Shown: positions 34,562 through 43,859, counted from the first letter of the stretch. The stretch: 64,000 nt of DNA from Pseudomonas nunensis (GCF_024296925.1 NZ_CP101125.1:1552501-1616500); one strand, 5' to 3'. The notes: generated by a model from the letters alone, not told the origin. Made by a program: numbers and translations.

Positions 34562-35165
34562 GGTTCATCGTTCTCAGGTGTAGGAGGGCGCCACTTTAAC
34601 GGTCTGGTGCGAGGCTTGGCGAGAGGCTGAACTTAAGGTTTCTGGATGCTTGTGCTGGCCCCTTCGCGAGCAAGCCCGCTCCCACAGTTGATCGTATTCC
34701 CATGTGGGAGCGAGCCTGCACGCGAAGGCGCCAACCCAGACCCACCTGAATCTGCTGTGTACACAACTCCCCAGTGGGAGCGGGCTTGCTCGCGAAGAGG
34801 CCCGCCCAGACACCGCAAATCCAACAGCCCTCAGCCCCAAACCCGGACCACCAAGTCGCGAACAGACGCGCGGGTTTGCCATGTCGTGATATTCTTCGCC
34901 CCAACTTGCTTTGACCTATTCAGTTCGCACGTCCTCGAGACGCGCAAACAGGATCAATGTCGCTCAAGTAGCTGAAGCCAATAATGATAAAAAGTCAGTT
35001 CAGTAGGGACATATAAACTGAGGTCGATGGAGACACGTCGGCCTTGTGTGCCCACCCTCCAATCCTGATGTACGGGAACCCGCGACATGCTGCCTGCATG
35101 CCGTGAACCAAGGGCCCTGGCGTTGGGATGGAAGGGCGGATGGCGTTTTATCATAGGTGCTACAG
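34562..35165. other. 604-bp divergent region with REPs and mqo promoter
   Basis: The first half carries three REP arms (34657-34811). The second half (about 34880-35165) is lower in GC and must contain the mqo promoter; no confident -35/-10 pair was assigned. No gene is supported. Confidence 0.5.
34657..34811. repeat. REP cluster, three arms
   Basis: One inverted arm at 34657-34688 is followed by two direct arms at about 34703 and 34772 in 70-bp phase. The linker GCCAACCCAGACCCACCTGAA resembles that of the array at 33930. Confidence 0.85.
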
Positions 35166-36815
35166 ATGCTTAAGAAACTCAACACGGCCCTGCTGGGGCT
35201 GGCTTTGTCGATGGGGATCACGTCCGTTCACGCGGAAGAGGCAAAGAAAGTCGATGTGCTGCTGATTGGCGGCGGCATCATGAGCGCGACCCTGGGTGTG
35301 TGGCTCAATGAGTTGCAACCGGACTGGTCCATGGAAATGGTCGAGCGCCTCGACGGCGTCGCCCAGGAAAGCTCCAACGGCTGGAACAACGCCGGTACTG
35401 GTCACTCCGCCCTGGCTGAGCTGAACTACACCCCGGAAGACGAGAACGGCAAAGTGTCGATCCCGAAAGCCGTTGAAATCAACGAAGCTTTCCAGATCTC
35501 CCGCCAGTTCTGGTCGTGGCAGGTTCAGCAAGGCGTCCTGAAGAACCCGCGTTCGTTCATCAACTCCACTCCGCACATGAGCTTCGTGTGGGGCGATGAC
35601 AACATCAAGTTCCTGAAAAAACGCTACGAAGCCCTGCAAGCGAGCCCGCTGTTCGCCGGCATGCAGTACTCCGAAGACCCGGCTGTGATCAAGAAGTGGG
35701 TTCCGCTGATGATGGAAGGGCGCGACCCGAACCAGAAAATCGCGGCCACCTGGACCCCGATCGGCACAGACGTGAACTTCGGCGAAATCACCCGCCAGTT
35801 CGTTGCGCACCTGCAAGCCACACCGAAGTTCGACTTGAAACTGTCTAGCGAAGTGCAAGACATCACCAAGAACGAAGACGGCACCTGGCGCGTCAGCTAC
35901 AAAAACCTGAAAGACGGCACCAAAACCGAAACCGACGCCAAGTTCGTGTTCATCGGCGCGGGCGGCGGTGCATTGCACCTGCTGCAGAAGTCCGGCATTC
36001 CTGAAGCCAAGGAATACGCAGGCTTCCCGGTTGGCGGCTCGTTCCTCGTGACCGAGAACCCGACCATCGCCGAGCAACACCTGGCCAAGGCCTACGGCAA
36101 AGCCTCCGTTGGTGCACCGCCAATGTCGGTTCCGCACCTCGACACCCGTGTCCTGGACGGCAAGCGCGTCATCCTGTTTGGCCCATTCGCGACCTTCAGC
36201 ACCAAGTTCTTGAAAGAAGGCTCGTACCTGGACCTGCTGACCAGCACCACCACCCACAACATCTGGCCGATGACCAAAGTCGGCATCAAGGAATACCCAC
36301 TGGTTGAGTACCTTGCTGGCCAACTCATGCTGTCCGACGAAGACCGCATGAACGCTCTGAAAGAATACTTCCCGAACGCCAAAGCCGAAGACTGGCGCCT
36401 GTGGCAAGCCGGCCAACGCGTGCAAATCATCAAGCGTGATGAAGCCGCCGGTGGCGTGCTGAAGTTGGGTACCGAAATCGTAGCGTCGGCTGACGGTTCG
36501 ATCGCTGGCCTGCTGGGCGCCTCCCCAGGTGCCTCGACCGCTGCGCCGATCATGCTGACCGTGCTGCAAAAGGTCTTCAAGGATCAGGTTGCTTCCCCGG
36601 CCTGGCAGGAAAAGCTGCATCAGATCGTGCCAAGCTATGGCACTCAACTGAACAACGATCCAGCCAAAGTGGCTGAAGAGTGGGCTTACACTGCAAAAGT
36701 GTTGCAGCTGACTCCGCCACCGGCGATCCCGCAGTTGACCGCTCCGGCTGCTCCGGCTCCTGCTGATGCTGGCAAGGCTCCGAAGGCAAATGCCGCTAGT
36801 GATATGGCTCTGTAA
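35166..36815 (+). CDS. mqo: Malate:quinone oxidoreductase
   Basis: A 549-residue FAD-dependent membrane-associated enzyme. It oxidises malate to oxaloacetate and passes electrons to the quinone pool (TCA cycle). The FAD-binding start is [16 protein letters not shown], and [20 protein letters not shown] is the Mqo hallmark. Two features fit the pseudomonad version. One is a signal-like N-terminus ([21 protein letters not shown]). The other is an Ala/Pro-rich C-terminal tail. The start at 35166 follows AGGTG; an in-frame GTG nine bases earlier is less likely. A strong terminator follows. Confidence 0.95.
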   Translation: MLKKLNTALLGLALSMGITSVHAEEAKKVDVLLIGGGIMSATLGVWLNELQPDWSMEMVERLDGVAQESSNGWNNAGTGHSALAELNYTPEDENGKVSIPKAVEINEAFQISRQFWSWQVQQGVLKNPRSFINSTPHMSFVWGDDNIKFLKKRYEALQASPLFAGMQYSEDPAVIKKWVPLMMEGRDPNQKIAATWTPIGTDVNFGEITRQFVAHLQATPKFDLKLSSEVQDITKNEDGTWRVSYKNLKDGTKTETDAKFVFIGAGGGALHLLQKSGIPEAKEYAGFPVGGSFLVTENPTIAEQHLAKAYGKASVGAPPMSVPHLDTRVLDGKRVILFGPFATFSTKFLKEGSYLDLLTSTTTHNIWPMTKVGIKEYPLVEYLAGQLMLSDEDRMNALKEYFPNAKAEDWRLWQAGQRVQIIKRDEAAGGVLKLGTEIVASADGSIAGLLGASPGASTAAPIMLTVLQKVFKDQVASPAWQEKLHQIVPSYGTQLNNDPAKVAEEWAYTAKVLQLTPPPAIPQLTAPAAPAPADAGKAPKANAASDMAL

Positions 36816-36831
36816 CTAAAAGCCCTGTCGG

Positions 36832-36871
36832 AAAAAGCCCACTGAACCGGCGACGGTCAGTGGGCTTTTTT
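36832..36871 (+). terminator. Rho-independent terminator of mqo
   Basis: AAAAAGCCCACTGAACC, a 7-nt loop, then GGTCAGTGGGCTTTTTT: a GC-rich stem with an A-run before and a T-run after, 16 bp past the mqo stop. It could also act on transcripts from the opposite strand. Confidence 0.9.
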
Positions 36872-36923
36872 GTGGCCGGGATTTGGCTTTCTCGGATCAC
36901 ACAACCTCTGATCCTGACGAGCA

Positions 36924-36972
36924 CCCTGTGGCGAGGGAGCTTGCTCCCGCTGGGCTGCGAAGCAGCCCCAAA
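36924..36972 (+). repeat. REP copy (GGCGAGGG type), one intact arm
   Basis: An intact arm CCTGTGGCGAGGGAGCTTGC and the start of the usual CTGGGCTGCGAAGCAGCCCC centre. The second arm is lost, replaced by unrelated sequence (remnant AGGGGGCCTGCAAGCTACC near 37020). Confidence 0.8.
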
Positions 36973-37174
36973 ATTCTGGATCCCGAGACGCTGTTTCTTC
37001 TGTCGAGTTCGGTCCGGCGAGGGGGCCTGCAAGCTACCCAGAATTGGTGCTGGTAGGTCAGAAACAGTCATTTACAATCCACGAAAAAGCGAGCCTCAGG
37101 CGACTTTCGGATACCTTGCTCGCCTCGAAATAATAGCGAGTGAATGCTCATTGCCGATAGATGCGTGTTACGAA

Positions 37175-37201
37175 GGGCCGGTATCGACCCAAGGTGGACG
37201 T
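37175..37201 (+). repeat. Imperfect repeat flanking lectin gene, left copy
   Basis: GGGCCGGTATCGACCCAAGG and the bases after it match the reverse complement of 38578-38605 at most positions (shared pattern GGGCnGnnAnCGnCCnAA, then GGnC). The lectin gene lies between the two copies. Confidence 0.4.
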
Positions 37202-37331
37202 GCGGTGTGGTCTGATCTCGACGGATTCGATGATTAGTAGCGGCCCGAAGTTGGTTGATCCCTTGTCACCAAGGGGCCGCTTGAATCCGTTGTGGATGGT
37301 AATAAACGTTTTGTGGAGACTAGACCGCCGC

Positions 37332-38348
37332 CTATCGAGCTGTTGGGCCAGATGTTATGGCCCGCAGTACTTTCCAGCTTCCGGTGCCGACGCCGGCCCT
37401 GTTCGGCGAGCGGTTTGTATAGACGTGATAACCAATGGTCTTTCTTCCGGCGAAATGATTACAGGTATCTAGATATCCACCTTGAGAATTGTTGTATTCG
37501 TTTCGGAGGCTGATCGGGTCTCCGATATAGATCTGTGAGCCGACAGCACCGTACATTACGACCCAATCGAGAGTTTTATGACCGGTTTTTTCAACGCCGC
37601 GGTTCGCCTTTTCCGCTGTGGAGACATTGTAAAGCTCTGGTGAATTGGCGTGATTGTTCGTATCGAGATAGCCGCCACCGTTTTTGTCGCTGTATCCCGG
37701 GCCGTCTCCGTACAGATTCAATAGCCTGATGGTATCGCCAGAGCGCACTCTGTCACCGTCTGGCTTGCCCGTTGCGGATCCGACCAACCAGGTGTCGATG
37801 GGGCCTTCTTTTTCTGGTGAGAGAACGGACACAACATCATACTTGGCGCCCACCTCTTTGGAACTGTCATAGACAGAGAGATAGCCGCCGTTCCAATTGG
37901 CATAACCGTTTAGAAAGCGGACTTTGTCGCCGTATTTGAGCACATCAGCTGTCGGCTCAGTGGTGAGCGTTTTCTTCTCTACGCTGACGTTGAATGAGCC
38001 GCTGTTGTTCCCGTAATCTCCCGCCAAATCATTGATGAGAAAGGTGAGTTCTCCGTCGGTCGGTACCGTCCAGCGGAACACTCCGTTATTAATCGGGGTG
38101 AGATAGTCATCGCCGATCTTCATCAGGAGCGCACCGACAAGTCCATCCGGATAGACCAACCCGGCGGGCTTGTACGAACCAACGAGACTCTCATCCCCTT
38201 GAGGGCCATAGGCCCTCCCTGAGCCACGCTCTACCCACCCCGAGGCGATAATCGTAATTACGTCTCCCTTCTTAACCTTAAAACCTGTCGCTCTGCCGCT
38301 CTCCAGCTTTGCATCGACGGTGCCGGACCAGATATCGGATTGAGACAT
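37332..38348 (-). CDS. LecA-like domain fused to three-repeat beta-trefoil
   Basis: A 338-residue protein with no signal peptide. Residues 5-126 are a PA-IL/LecA-type lectin domain: GDVITIIASGW, YGPQGDES, VGALLMKIGDD, GVFRWTVP and NDLAGDYGNNSGSF. The calcium-ligand positions of LecA correspond to D107, D111, N114 and N115. The LecA galactose contacts H50/Q53 are not conserved, because an insertion (SLVGSYKPAG) falls there. Residues 140-328 hold three repeats beginning GDKVRFLN, GDTIRLLN and GDPISLRN, with GGYL and a late Trp-x-Val/Leu, typical of a beta-trefoil. It is probably a bivalent carbohydrate-binding protein. AAGGAG precedes the start. Base composition is less GC-rich than its neighbours, suggesting acquisition. 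Confidence 0.82.
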   Translation of the reverse strand: MSQSDIWSGTVDAKLESGRATGFKVKKGDVITIIASGWVERGSGRAYGPQGDESLVGSYKPAGLVYPDGLVGALLMKIGDDYLTPINNGVFRWTVPTDGELTFLINDLAGDYGNNSGSFNVSVEKKTLTTEPTADVLKYGDKVRFLNGYANWNGGYLSVYDSSKEVGAKYDVVSVLSPEKEGPIDTWLVGSATGKPDGDRVRSGDTIRLLNLYGDGPGYSDKNGGGYLDTNNHANSPELYNVSTAEKANRGVEKTGHKTLDWVVMYGAVGSQIYIGDPISLRNEYNNSQGGYLDTCNHFAGRKTIGYHVYTNRSPNRAGVGTGSWKVLRAITSGPTAR

Positions 38349-38398
38349 TGTGAAGCTCCTTTTTCAAAAGTGATTTCCCTGCCAATTGCGGGGATGCA

Positions 38399-38417
38399 AC
38401 AACGTTCGCCACGTTGT
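38399..38417. promoter_or_regulatory. Perfect palindrome in lectin promoter region
   Basis: ACAACGT-N5-ACGTTGT, 51-69 bp upstream of the lectin start codon. A dimeric repressor or activator site is plausible. It does not match the lux-box pattern of quorum-sensing regulators. Confidence 0.45.
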
Positions 38418-38538
38418 GACCTGCGTACTCACTAGTGAAGGAACCCACGTTCAAAGATACGAACCGGCCTAGCTCCATGCTCATTCTGACGGTTTGGGAT
38501 TCCTTCCCGCAGGTCGCGAACTGACTATAGAGGGTGAG

Positions 38539-38560
38539 GGTAATCTGTCAAAAAATTACC
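38539..38560. promoter_or_regulatory. Inverted repeat upstream of lectin gene
   Basis: GGTAAT-N10-ATTACC, about 190 bp upstream of the lectin start. It is a candidate operator with no known match. Confidence 0.3.
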
Positions 38561-38577
38561 GAAAGCAACCGTCCATG

Positions 38578-38605
38578 ACTGACCGCTCTTGGCCGGTTTC
38601 TGCCC
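38578..38605 (-). repeat. Imperfect repeat flanking lectin gene, right copy
   Basis: The reverse complement reads GGGCAGAAACCGGCCAAGAG and continues CGGTCAGT, related to 37175-37201 in opposite orientation. Confidence 0.4.
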
Positions 38606-38756
38606 GTCCCCCCAAGTCGCTTGTGTCCCCAACTATTAACCGATCAGTAGGTGAGCGAGCGACCTGGCCACCCGGTTTTACCCCATAAACCCGAGCTGCC
38701 CTAACGCCAGATTTCTCCTTCAAACAACCAAATCAAAATAAACAAGCCAACTCCAA

Positions 38757-41700
38757 TCAACGCCTAGCCATCGGACCGCCTGGGCGTTTCACATCGCGCT
38801 CTCGACTTACCGCGCCAGAGCCCACAATGCGACTTGATTGAGGCAACCGTGGCGTACGCAGTAACAGACTGATGTCCTCTGCGCTGACCGCTCTGCTGAA
38901 AAAGTGGCCCTGAATTTCATCGCAGCCGTTTTCGCGCAGGAAGGTTTGCTGTTCTTCGGTTTCGACGCCTTCTGCAATGACTTTGAGGTTCAGTTTGTGC
39001 CCCAGCGAGATCACTGCGGTGGCGATGGCTTTGTCGTTCTCGTTGTCGGGCAGATCGCGTACGAAAGACTGGTCGATCTTGAGTCTCGCGATCGGGAAGC
39101 TTTTCAAGGCGGCGAGGCTGGAGTAGCCGGTTCCGAAGTCGTCGATCGAGAGACTGATGCCCATTGATTGCAGTTCTTTCATTTTGCTGATGGCTTGCTG
39201 AAGGTCTTGCATGATCAGGCTTTCGGTCAGCTCCAGCTCAAGGTACTTCGGGTCCAGTCCGGTTTCTTGCAAGGCATGCCTCACCCGGTCGATCAGGTTC
39301 CTTTCGATGAACTGGCGTGCGGAAATATTCACCGACATGGTGATCGGCGGGCAACCCGCATCCTGCCAGGCCTTGTTCTGCCTGCACGCGGCATGAATCA
39401 CCCAGTCGCCGATGGGCACGATCAACCCGGTCTCTTCGGCCTGCGGAATGAATTTGATTGGAGAGACCATGCCGAGTTCGGGGTGCTGCCAGCGGATCAG
39501 CGCCTCTACGCCGATAATCTGACCTGACTGCAAATCCACCTGCGGCTGGTAGAGCAGCAGGAATTCGTTATGGTTGAGCGCGTTTCGAAGCCCGTCCTGC
39601 ATGGCGAGTTTGCCTTGAACCTTGTTGTTCATCTCGCTCGTATAGAACTGGTAACTGTTGCGCCCCAATTCCTTGGCGCGGTACATGGCCGCGTCCGCGT
39701 TGCTGAGCAATGTGTCGGTATCATTGCCATCGGCAGGGTAGGTGGCCAGGCCCATGCTGCAGGTGACGTGGAGTGTATGGCCGCTGATTTGAATCGGCCG
39801 CAGGATGGCTTCCTGGATTTTGTGCAGGGCGGGAGTCACGCCATCGATGTCCGAGGGCTGGTCGAACAGGATGATCACAAACTCGTCGCCACCCAGGCGC
39901 ACGACGGTGTCGGTGCGGCGTACACACTCCAGCATGCGCTGGGCGACGGTTTTCAGCAGTTCGTCGCCAGCACTGTGTCCGAGGCTGTCATTCACCAGTT
40001 TGAATTTATCCAGATCGAGAAACACCACCGTCACCAGGCGGTTATAGCGCTGAGCGTAAAGAATTGCCTGTTTGAGGCGGTCTTCGAGCAGCGTGCGATT
40101 CGGCAGCCCGGTCAGTGCGTCATGGTCGCCCATGTAGCGAATACGCTTTTCGGTCAGCTGGCGTTCTATGGCGATGCCGGCAAGAGGTGTCGCCATGTTG
40201 ATCAGTCGCGTTTCGCTCGAGCGAGGGCTGCGTACGGTGTTGGAATACAAGGCAAACGTACCCAAGACATTTCGCTCATGGGACAGAATCGGTGTCGACC
40301 AGCAGGCGCGAAATCCATAGGACGCAGCGACTGAACGGTATTCCTCCCACAGCGGATCCTGCTCGATATCCGTGACGATGACCGGTTCGCGTCGATAGAC
40401 CGCGGTGCCGCATGAACCAACCTTCGGACCGATCGCAATCCCGTCGATGAGTTGGTTATAGGCTTGCGGCAAACTGGGCGCTGCCCCGTGCAGCAGGTGC
40501 TTGCCATCCTCATCCAGCACCAGGATCGACACCATCATCCCTTCCAGTTGGGATTCGACCAAGTGAGCCAGACTGTCGAGGACTTCTGATAGCTCGGTGC
40601 TCCTGGCGATCAGCTCCAGGACATGACCTTGTCCCGCGCGGATAATGGCTTCTTGCTCTAATCGACTGTTTTGCACGGCGAGCCGCTTTGTGGCGATGCT
40701 CAATTGGACGGTTCTTTTTTCCAGCTGAAGCCGATCTTGAAGGAATTGATTCACCGCGCGAGCCATGTTGCCGATCTCGTCCTTCCCATGCACCGCCATC
40801 ATCAAATGCGTTTTGTCGGTGTGCTCCTGACGCAGTTGCCGGCTGATTTCATTCAGTCGCATGAGCACATGACGGCCCATGAAAACCCGGGTCACGAACC
40901 AGGCGAACACCAGGCTGGCGCCCAGCATGATCAGCACCCATTGCTGACTAAGATTTGAGGCCTCAACCAGGCGCTGCACGGCCTCGCGATAGTCTTCGGT
41001 GTAAGCACTGGATTGCGCACGGGCCACCGCGACCAGAACCCCGGCCTCATTCTTCAGTTCCTCATTGAAGCGCTGTATGACGTTTTGCTGATTGATGAGA
41101 TTTAGGCGAAGGGTGAAGAGATCGGGCGTTTCCAGATCAGCGTCGGGTAACTGGCCGGCAGTGCGTGACAGGCGTTCATATCGGATTCGCAGCCGTTGCA
41201 CGGCATCACTGTCGAGTGCCTGCGGAAGATCGAAAAGCAACACCGCCAGTTCCAGGCTGGCCCGCGTCTGGGTCGCGGTTAACCGGGCGGTGTGTTCCTC
41301 CACGGTTTGCTCGAAGGTGACCTCCGTTTGCAGCAGGCTTTCGCGCAGTTGCGCAACGATGTTGGCAGTATTGCGGAACATCTGACTCGACTGATACATG
41401 TCCAGTATCGCCACGCCACTGTTCGCGGCAGTCAGCTGCTGCACCAGTTGATCAAGGGCTTCAAGCTGTTCAACGGTCGCCGCATAGCTTGAACGCAGGG
41501 CGTCGGGGGAGCGGGTTGTCAAAAGCTGATCGGTCTGGCGTTCGATCAGCAAGGTGCGCTGCAGCATGTCTTGCCCATTTTGCATGCGGACCAGTCGTTC
41601 ATCGGTCAGCTGACGGGTGGCGTTATTGGAAGTACGCAACGCGTAGACCGCCGTTGCACCGCCCGCCAGGATCAGCAGCGCCAGCGTCAGAAACGCCAGT

Positions 41701-41768
41701 GTGAACTGCGCGCGAAGCGATTGCGGCAAAAGCCAGCGTACGAGTCGGGAAGTAACGTCCAATGTCAT
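38757..41768 (-). CDS. TorS-like sensor with GAF-GGDEF-EAL output (c-di-GMP enzyme)
   Basis: A 1003-residue membrane protein. TM1 lies at about 18-40. A long periplasmic helical region (about 42-280) resembles the TorS sensor bundle. TM2 is at about 287-308, followed by a HAMP-like linker. A GAF domain (about 400-545, VGSCGTAVYRREPVIVTDI) comes next. Then a GGDEF domain with intact RLGGDEF and an EAL domain with intact EALIRW, DDFGTGYSSL and KIDQSFV. It can in principle both make and break c-di-GMP. Its ATG at 41766-41768 overlaps the TGA of the periplasmic binding protein gene (ATGA), so the two are translated together. A GTG nine bases earlier is a less likely start. The ligand probably comes from that binding protein. 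Confidence 0.9.
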   Translation of the reverse strand: MTLDVTSRLVRWLLPQSLRAQFTLAFLTLALLILAGGATAVYALRTSNNATRQLTDERLVRMQNGQDMLQRTLLIERQTDQLLTTRSPDALRSSYAATVEQLEALDQLVQQLTAANSGVAILDMYQSSQMFRNTANIVAQLRESLLQTEVTFEQTVEEHTARLTATQTRASLELAVLLFDLPQALDSDAVQRLRIRYERLSRTAGQLPDADLETPDLFTLRLNLINQQNVIQRFNEELKNEAGVLVAVARAQSSAYTEDYREAVQRLVEASNLSQQWVLIMLGASLVFAWFVTRVFMGRHVLMRLNEISRQLRQEHTDKTHLMMAVHGKDEIGNMARAVNQFLQDRLQLEKRTVQLSIATKRLAVQNSRLEQEAIIRAGQGHVLELIARSTELSEVLDSLAHLVESQLEGMMVSILVLDEDGKHLLHGAAPSLPQAYNQLIDGIAIGPKVGSCGTAVYRREPVIVTDIEQDPLWEEYRSVAASYGFRACWSTPILSHERNVLGTFALYSNTVRSPRSSETRLINMATPLAGIAIERQLTEKRIRYMGDHDALTGLPNRTLLEDRLKQAILYAQRYNRLVTVVFLDLDKFKLVNDSLGHSAGDELLKTVAQRMLECVRRTDTVVRLGGDEFVIILFDQPSDIDGVTPALHKIQEAILRPIQISGHTLHVTCSMGLATYPADGNDTDTLLSNADAAMYRAKELGRNSYQFYTSEMNNKVQGKLAMQDGLRNALNHNEFLLLYQPQVDLQSGQIIGVEALIRWQHPELGMVSPIKFIPQAEETGLIVPIGDWVIHAACRQNKAWQDAGCPPITMSVNISARQFIERNLIDRVRHALQETGLDPKYLELELTESLIMQDLQQAISKMKELQSMGISLSIDDFGTGYSSLAALKSFPIARLKIDQSFVRDLPDNENDKAIATAVISLGHKLNLKVIAEGVETEEQQTFLRENGCDEIQGHFFSRAVSAEDISLLLRTPRLPQSSRIVGSGAVSRERDVKRPGGPMARR

Positions 41769-42967
41769 GGATTCCACTGGTGGCGATAGATGTCTCGATA
41801 GCCATTGTCTGGGTCGTACTGGAATTTCTTCCCGCCGTCGAAGGCTATATTGTCGGCATTGACCAGGTGAATCGGCGCGACGAAACCGCTCACCGGCTGA
41901 CCTGCAAACAACCGGTTCAATTCATCCATCACTTGCCAGCCATGCAGGTTGAGCGGCTCGGCGACGGTGACGGTCTGGTAGGTTTTCGCCTGTATGCGCA
42001 AAAAAGCCGAAGCGCTGCCATCACCGGCAGACAACAGACTGATCCCGTCACTGGGTATTGCGGCATTGGTCAAAGAGGCAATCGAGTAGTCGAAATAGAT
42101 ATCGTTGATGGCCAGTGCGTGGGTCCAGCGCTTGCCATAGCGCTGCAGCAGCTCCTTGGTGATCGCTGGCATTTTCTCACTACTTTCGGAGATCGCGACA
42201 TCGCGCACTTCCAGCAACGTACATTCCCGACAGGCCCGAATAACATTTTCCATGGCCTTGGCTTTCGCCATGGCGATGCTGTATTTGGAATCGGTCAGGA
42301 TGACCACGCCGGCGCGTCCGTTTGACTGTGCGACTGCTGCCATGGCGGTGAGGCGCGCCACTTCGAGCGGGTCAGTGGTGACGTTCATGGCCACCGGCGT
42401 ACCGTCAATCGGCCCGGGGCGTGCCCCGGCGTGCCAGCCAACCACCGGCACATCATTTTTGGCGAAGCGCATCAGCGCTGCATTGTTCTCAACGGCATCG
42501 GAGCCGCACAGGATGAGGCCGTCGGGTTTCGCTGCCAGGGCATCGGAAAAGGCCTTGGCGCGCCCGGCCGATGATCCCGCGCCATCGAATATCTTCAGCG
42601 TCCAGCCCATCGCCTTGGCTGCCTCGCGAGCGCCCTGCGCGACACCGAGAATGCCGCCGTTACGCAGATCTTCTGCGACAAACGCGATGCTTTTGCCTCG
42701 CAGGGCTTGCGGACCGGATTCAGGGCCGCTCCAGCGAACAGCTTCGAGGGTGGCCCTGGCGACGATTTCCTGCGCCTGGATCACCGTAACCGTGGCGTTT
42801 TCGACCCGCGCTGCGATTGGCAGGTTCTGGGCGTATCCGGGCGCTGCCGTGAACAGACAGAAAACCGGAATTGAAGCCATCCAGCGTAGCCAGGCCTTGA
42901 TCAGACTGGTTCGATCACCGTATGTGATGCTGGGTCTAGAGCCGATAGCGCAATCATAGTCCGGCAT
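41765..42967 (-). CDS. Periplasmic sugar-binding-type/TorT-like sensor partner
   Basis: A 400-residue type 1 periplasmic binding protein (RbsB/TorT-like) with a long N-terminus and a signal segment ending APGYAQ. The blocks GKSIAFVAEDLRNGGILGVAQGAREAAKAMGW, KPDGLILCGSD, VPVVGWHAG and VVILTDS mark the two-lobe fold. The start at 42967 follows AAGGGA. No transporter genes are adjacent. It is instead fused by a 4-bp overlap to a TorS-like GGDEF/EAL protein. It most likely captures a small ligand and presents it to the sensor domain, as TorT does for TorS. Confidence 0.88.
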   Translation of the reverse strand: MPDYDCAIGSRPSITYGDRTSLIKAWLRWMASIPVFCLFTAAPGYAQNLPIAARVENATVTVIQAQEIVARATLEAVRWSGPESGPQALRGKSIAFVAEDLRNGGILGVAQGAREAAKAMGWTLKIFDGAGSSAGRAKAFSDALAAKPDGLILCGSDAVENNAALMRFAKNDVPVVGWHAGARPGPIDGTPVAMNVTTDPLEVARLTAMAAVAQSNGRAGVVILTDSKYSIAMAKAKAMENVIRACRECTLLEVRDVAISESSEKMPAITKELLQRYGKRWTHALAINDIYFDYSIASLTNAAIPSDGISLLSAGDGSASAFLRIQAKTYQTVTVAEPLNLHGWQVMDELNRLFAGQPVSGFVAPIHLVNADNIAFDGGKKFQYDPDNGYRDIYRHQWNP

Positions 42968-43000
42968 GGCGTCCCTTTTTTGCCAAGAATGCAGCGTCCA

Positions 43001-43016
43001 CTATTCAAAAGAATAG
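43001..43016. promoter_or_regulatory. Short inverted repeat upstream of TorT-like gene
   Basis: CTATTC-AAAA-GAATAG, 34 bp upstream of the start codon, in the promoter region of the two-gene sensor operon. It is a possible operator. Confidence 0.3.
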
Positions 43017-43238
43017 TCGGTTCTGCTGTCTTCAGGTCTTTGTGGGCAAGTGCGCGAACTTTAGTCCTGAACATTCAGGAAATGGGGCAGGGTCCATGGC
43101 ACAAAACAAGGGACGAGGGCCAATTGCATCGTTGACTACATTGGGTGGTTTTACAAGGCTTCTGATTTTGCACAGGCAACAGGCAAAAAAGGACGTGAGA
43201 GGCCGAACACTCGCCTGAAAACAGTCGGGGCGCGCTCA

Positions 43239-43859
43239 TTAATCGGCGTACATCAGCTCCAGGCTCTCGATCCACGCATCCGAGGCGTTGAATGTTGCGT
43301 AGTACTGCTGTCTTTCCGAACGACTCAATCGAGTGAAAAAGGGCAGAAAGTAACTATCGTTGTAATACCCCTGAGCACCTTGCATCGCACCGCCCCACCA
43401 GGCGGGGTCATAACCCTCAAACGCTATCCACGGCGGTGGAACGGCTAACCTCATTCCCTGAAGAGTGCTCAGAAAATGGATGCTATTCGTCACCATACGA
43501 ATCGTCGTGGCGTTAAATTCCGAGTTCGATCTGAAATAGATCAGGTGCTCGTCTTTTCGAGTATTTGAATAGCGCTTTACGGGCAGGCCATTGAATGGCT
43601 TTTCAGCGACGAAACTGAAATCCGATTCGACAAGCGACTCAAGTCCGGCAAAGTCAGCGTACGCGATTAAAAAAACACAGTAGTAGGCTGGAATGTCGAG
43701 ACTCGCCAAAGACACCACCTGCGAAAAGTCAGGTAATGGCCGGGCAGGGGGAGACAAAGGCTGAGTAAAAACTGACTTCAACTCGGAAAGGGAATAACCG
43801 ACGATCTGCTCGTCCGGGCTACGCCTGACGAAGGATTTGATACGTTTGAAAATGCTCAT
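43239..43859 (-). CDS. Hypothetical protein, unknown function
   Basis: A 206-residue soluble protein. It starts MSIFKRIKSFVRRSPDEQIVG; AAGGA lies 6 nt upstream of the ATG at 43859, so the seven-residue extension is rejected. Aromatic-rich segments (IPAYYCVFLIAYADFAGL, PPPWIAFEGYDPAWWGG, ARLxRSERQQYYATF-type C-terminus) suggest a compact alpha/beta fold. Codon use is less GC-rich than its neighbours. No family is recognised. It stands alone between the sensor operon and the Lys-rich protein gene. Confidence 0.65.
   Translation of the reverse strand: MSIFKRIKSFVRRSPDEQIVGYSLSELKSVFTQPLSPPARPLPDFSQVVSLASLDIPAYYCVFLIAYADFAGLESLVESDFSFVAEKPFNGLPVKRYSNTRKDEHLIYFRSNSEFNATTIRMVTNSIHFLSTLQGMRLAVPPPWIAFEGYDPAWWGGAMQGAQGYYNDSYFLPFFTRLSRSERQQYYATFNASDAWIESLELMYAD

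Larger units (their letters stand above)
36816..37331. other. 516-bp intergenic region after mqo
   Basis: It contains the mqo terminator, one REP copy and, near 37175-37201, one of two imperfect inverted repeats that bracket the lectin gene. No coding region is supported; the rest looks like degenerate intergenic DNA. Confidence 0.5.
38349..38756. other. 408-bp intergenic region upstream of lectin gene
   Basis: It holds two inverted repeats that may be operators of the lectin gene and the right-hand imperfect repeat (38578-38605). No coding region is supported. The tail up to 38756 is the 3' flank of the c-di-GMP gene. Confidence 0.5.

Noticed and set aside
35160..36647. A 495-codon open frame on the minus strand
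   Set aside because: Complete antisense shadow of mqo, with no ribosome binding site and no recognisable domain.
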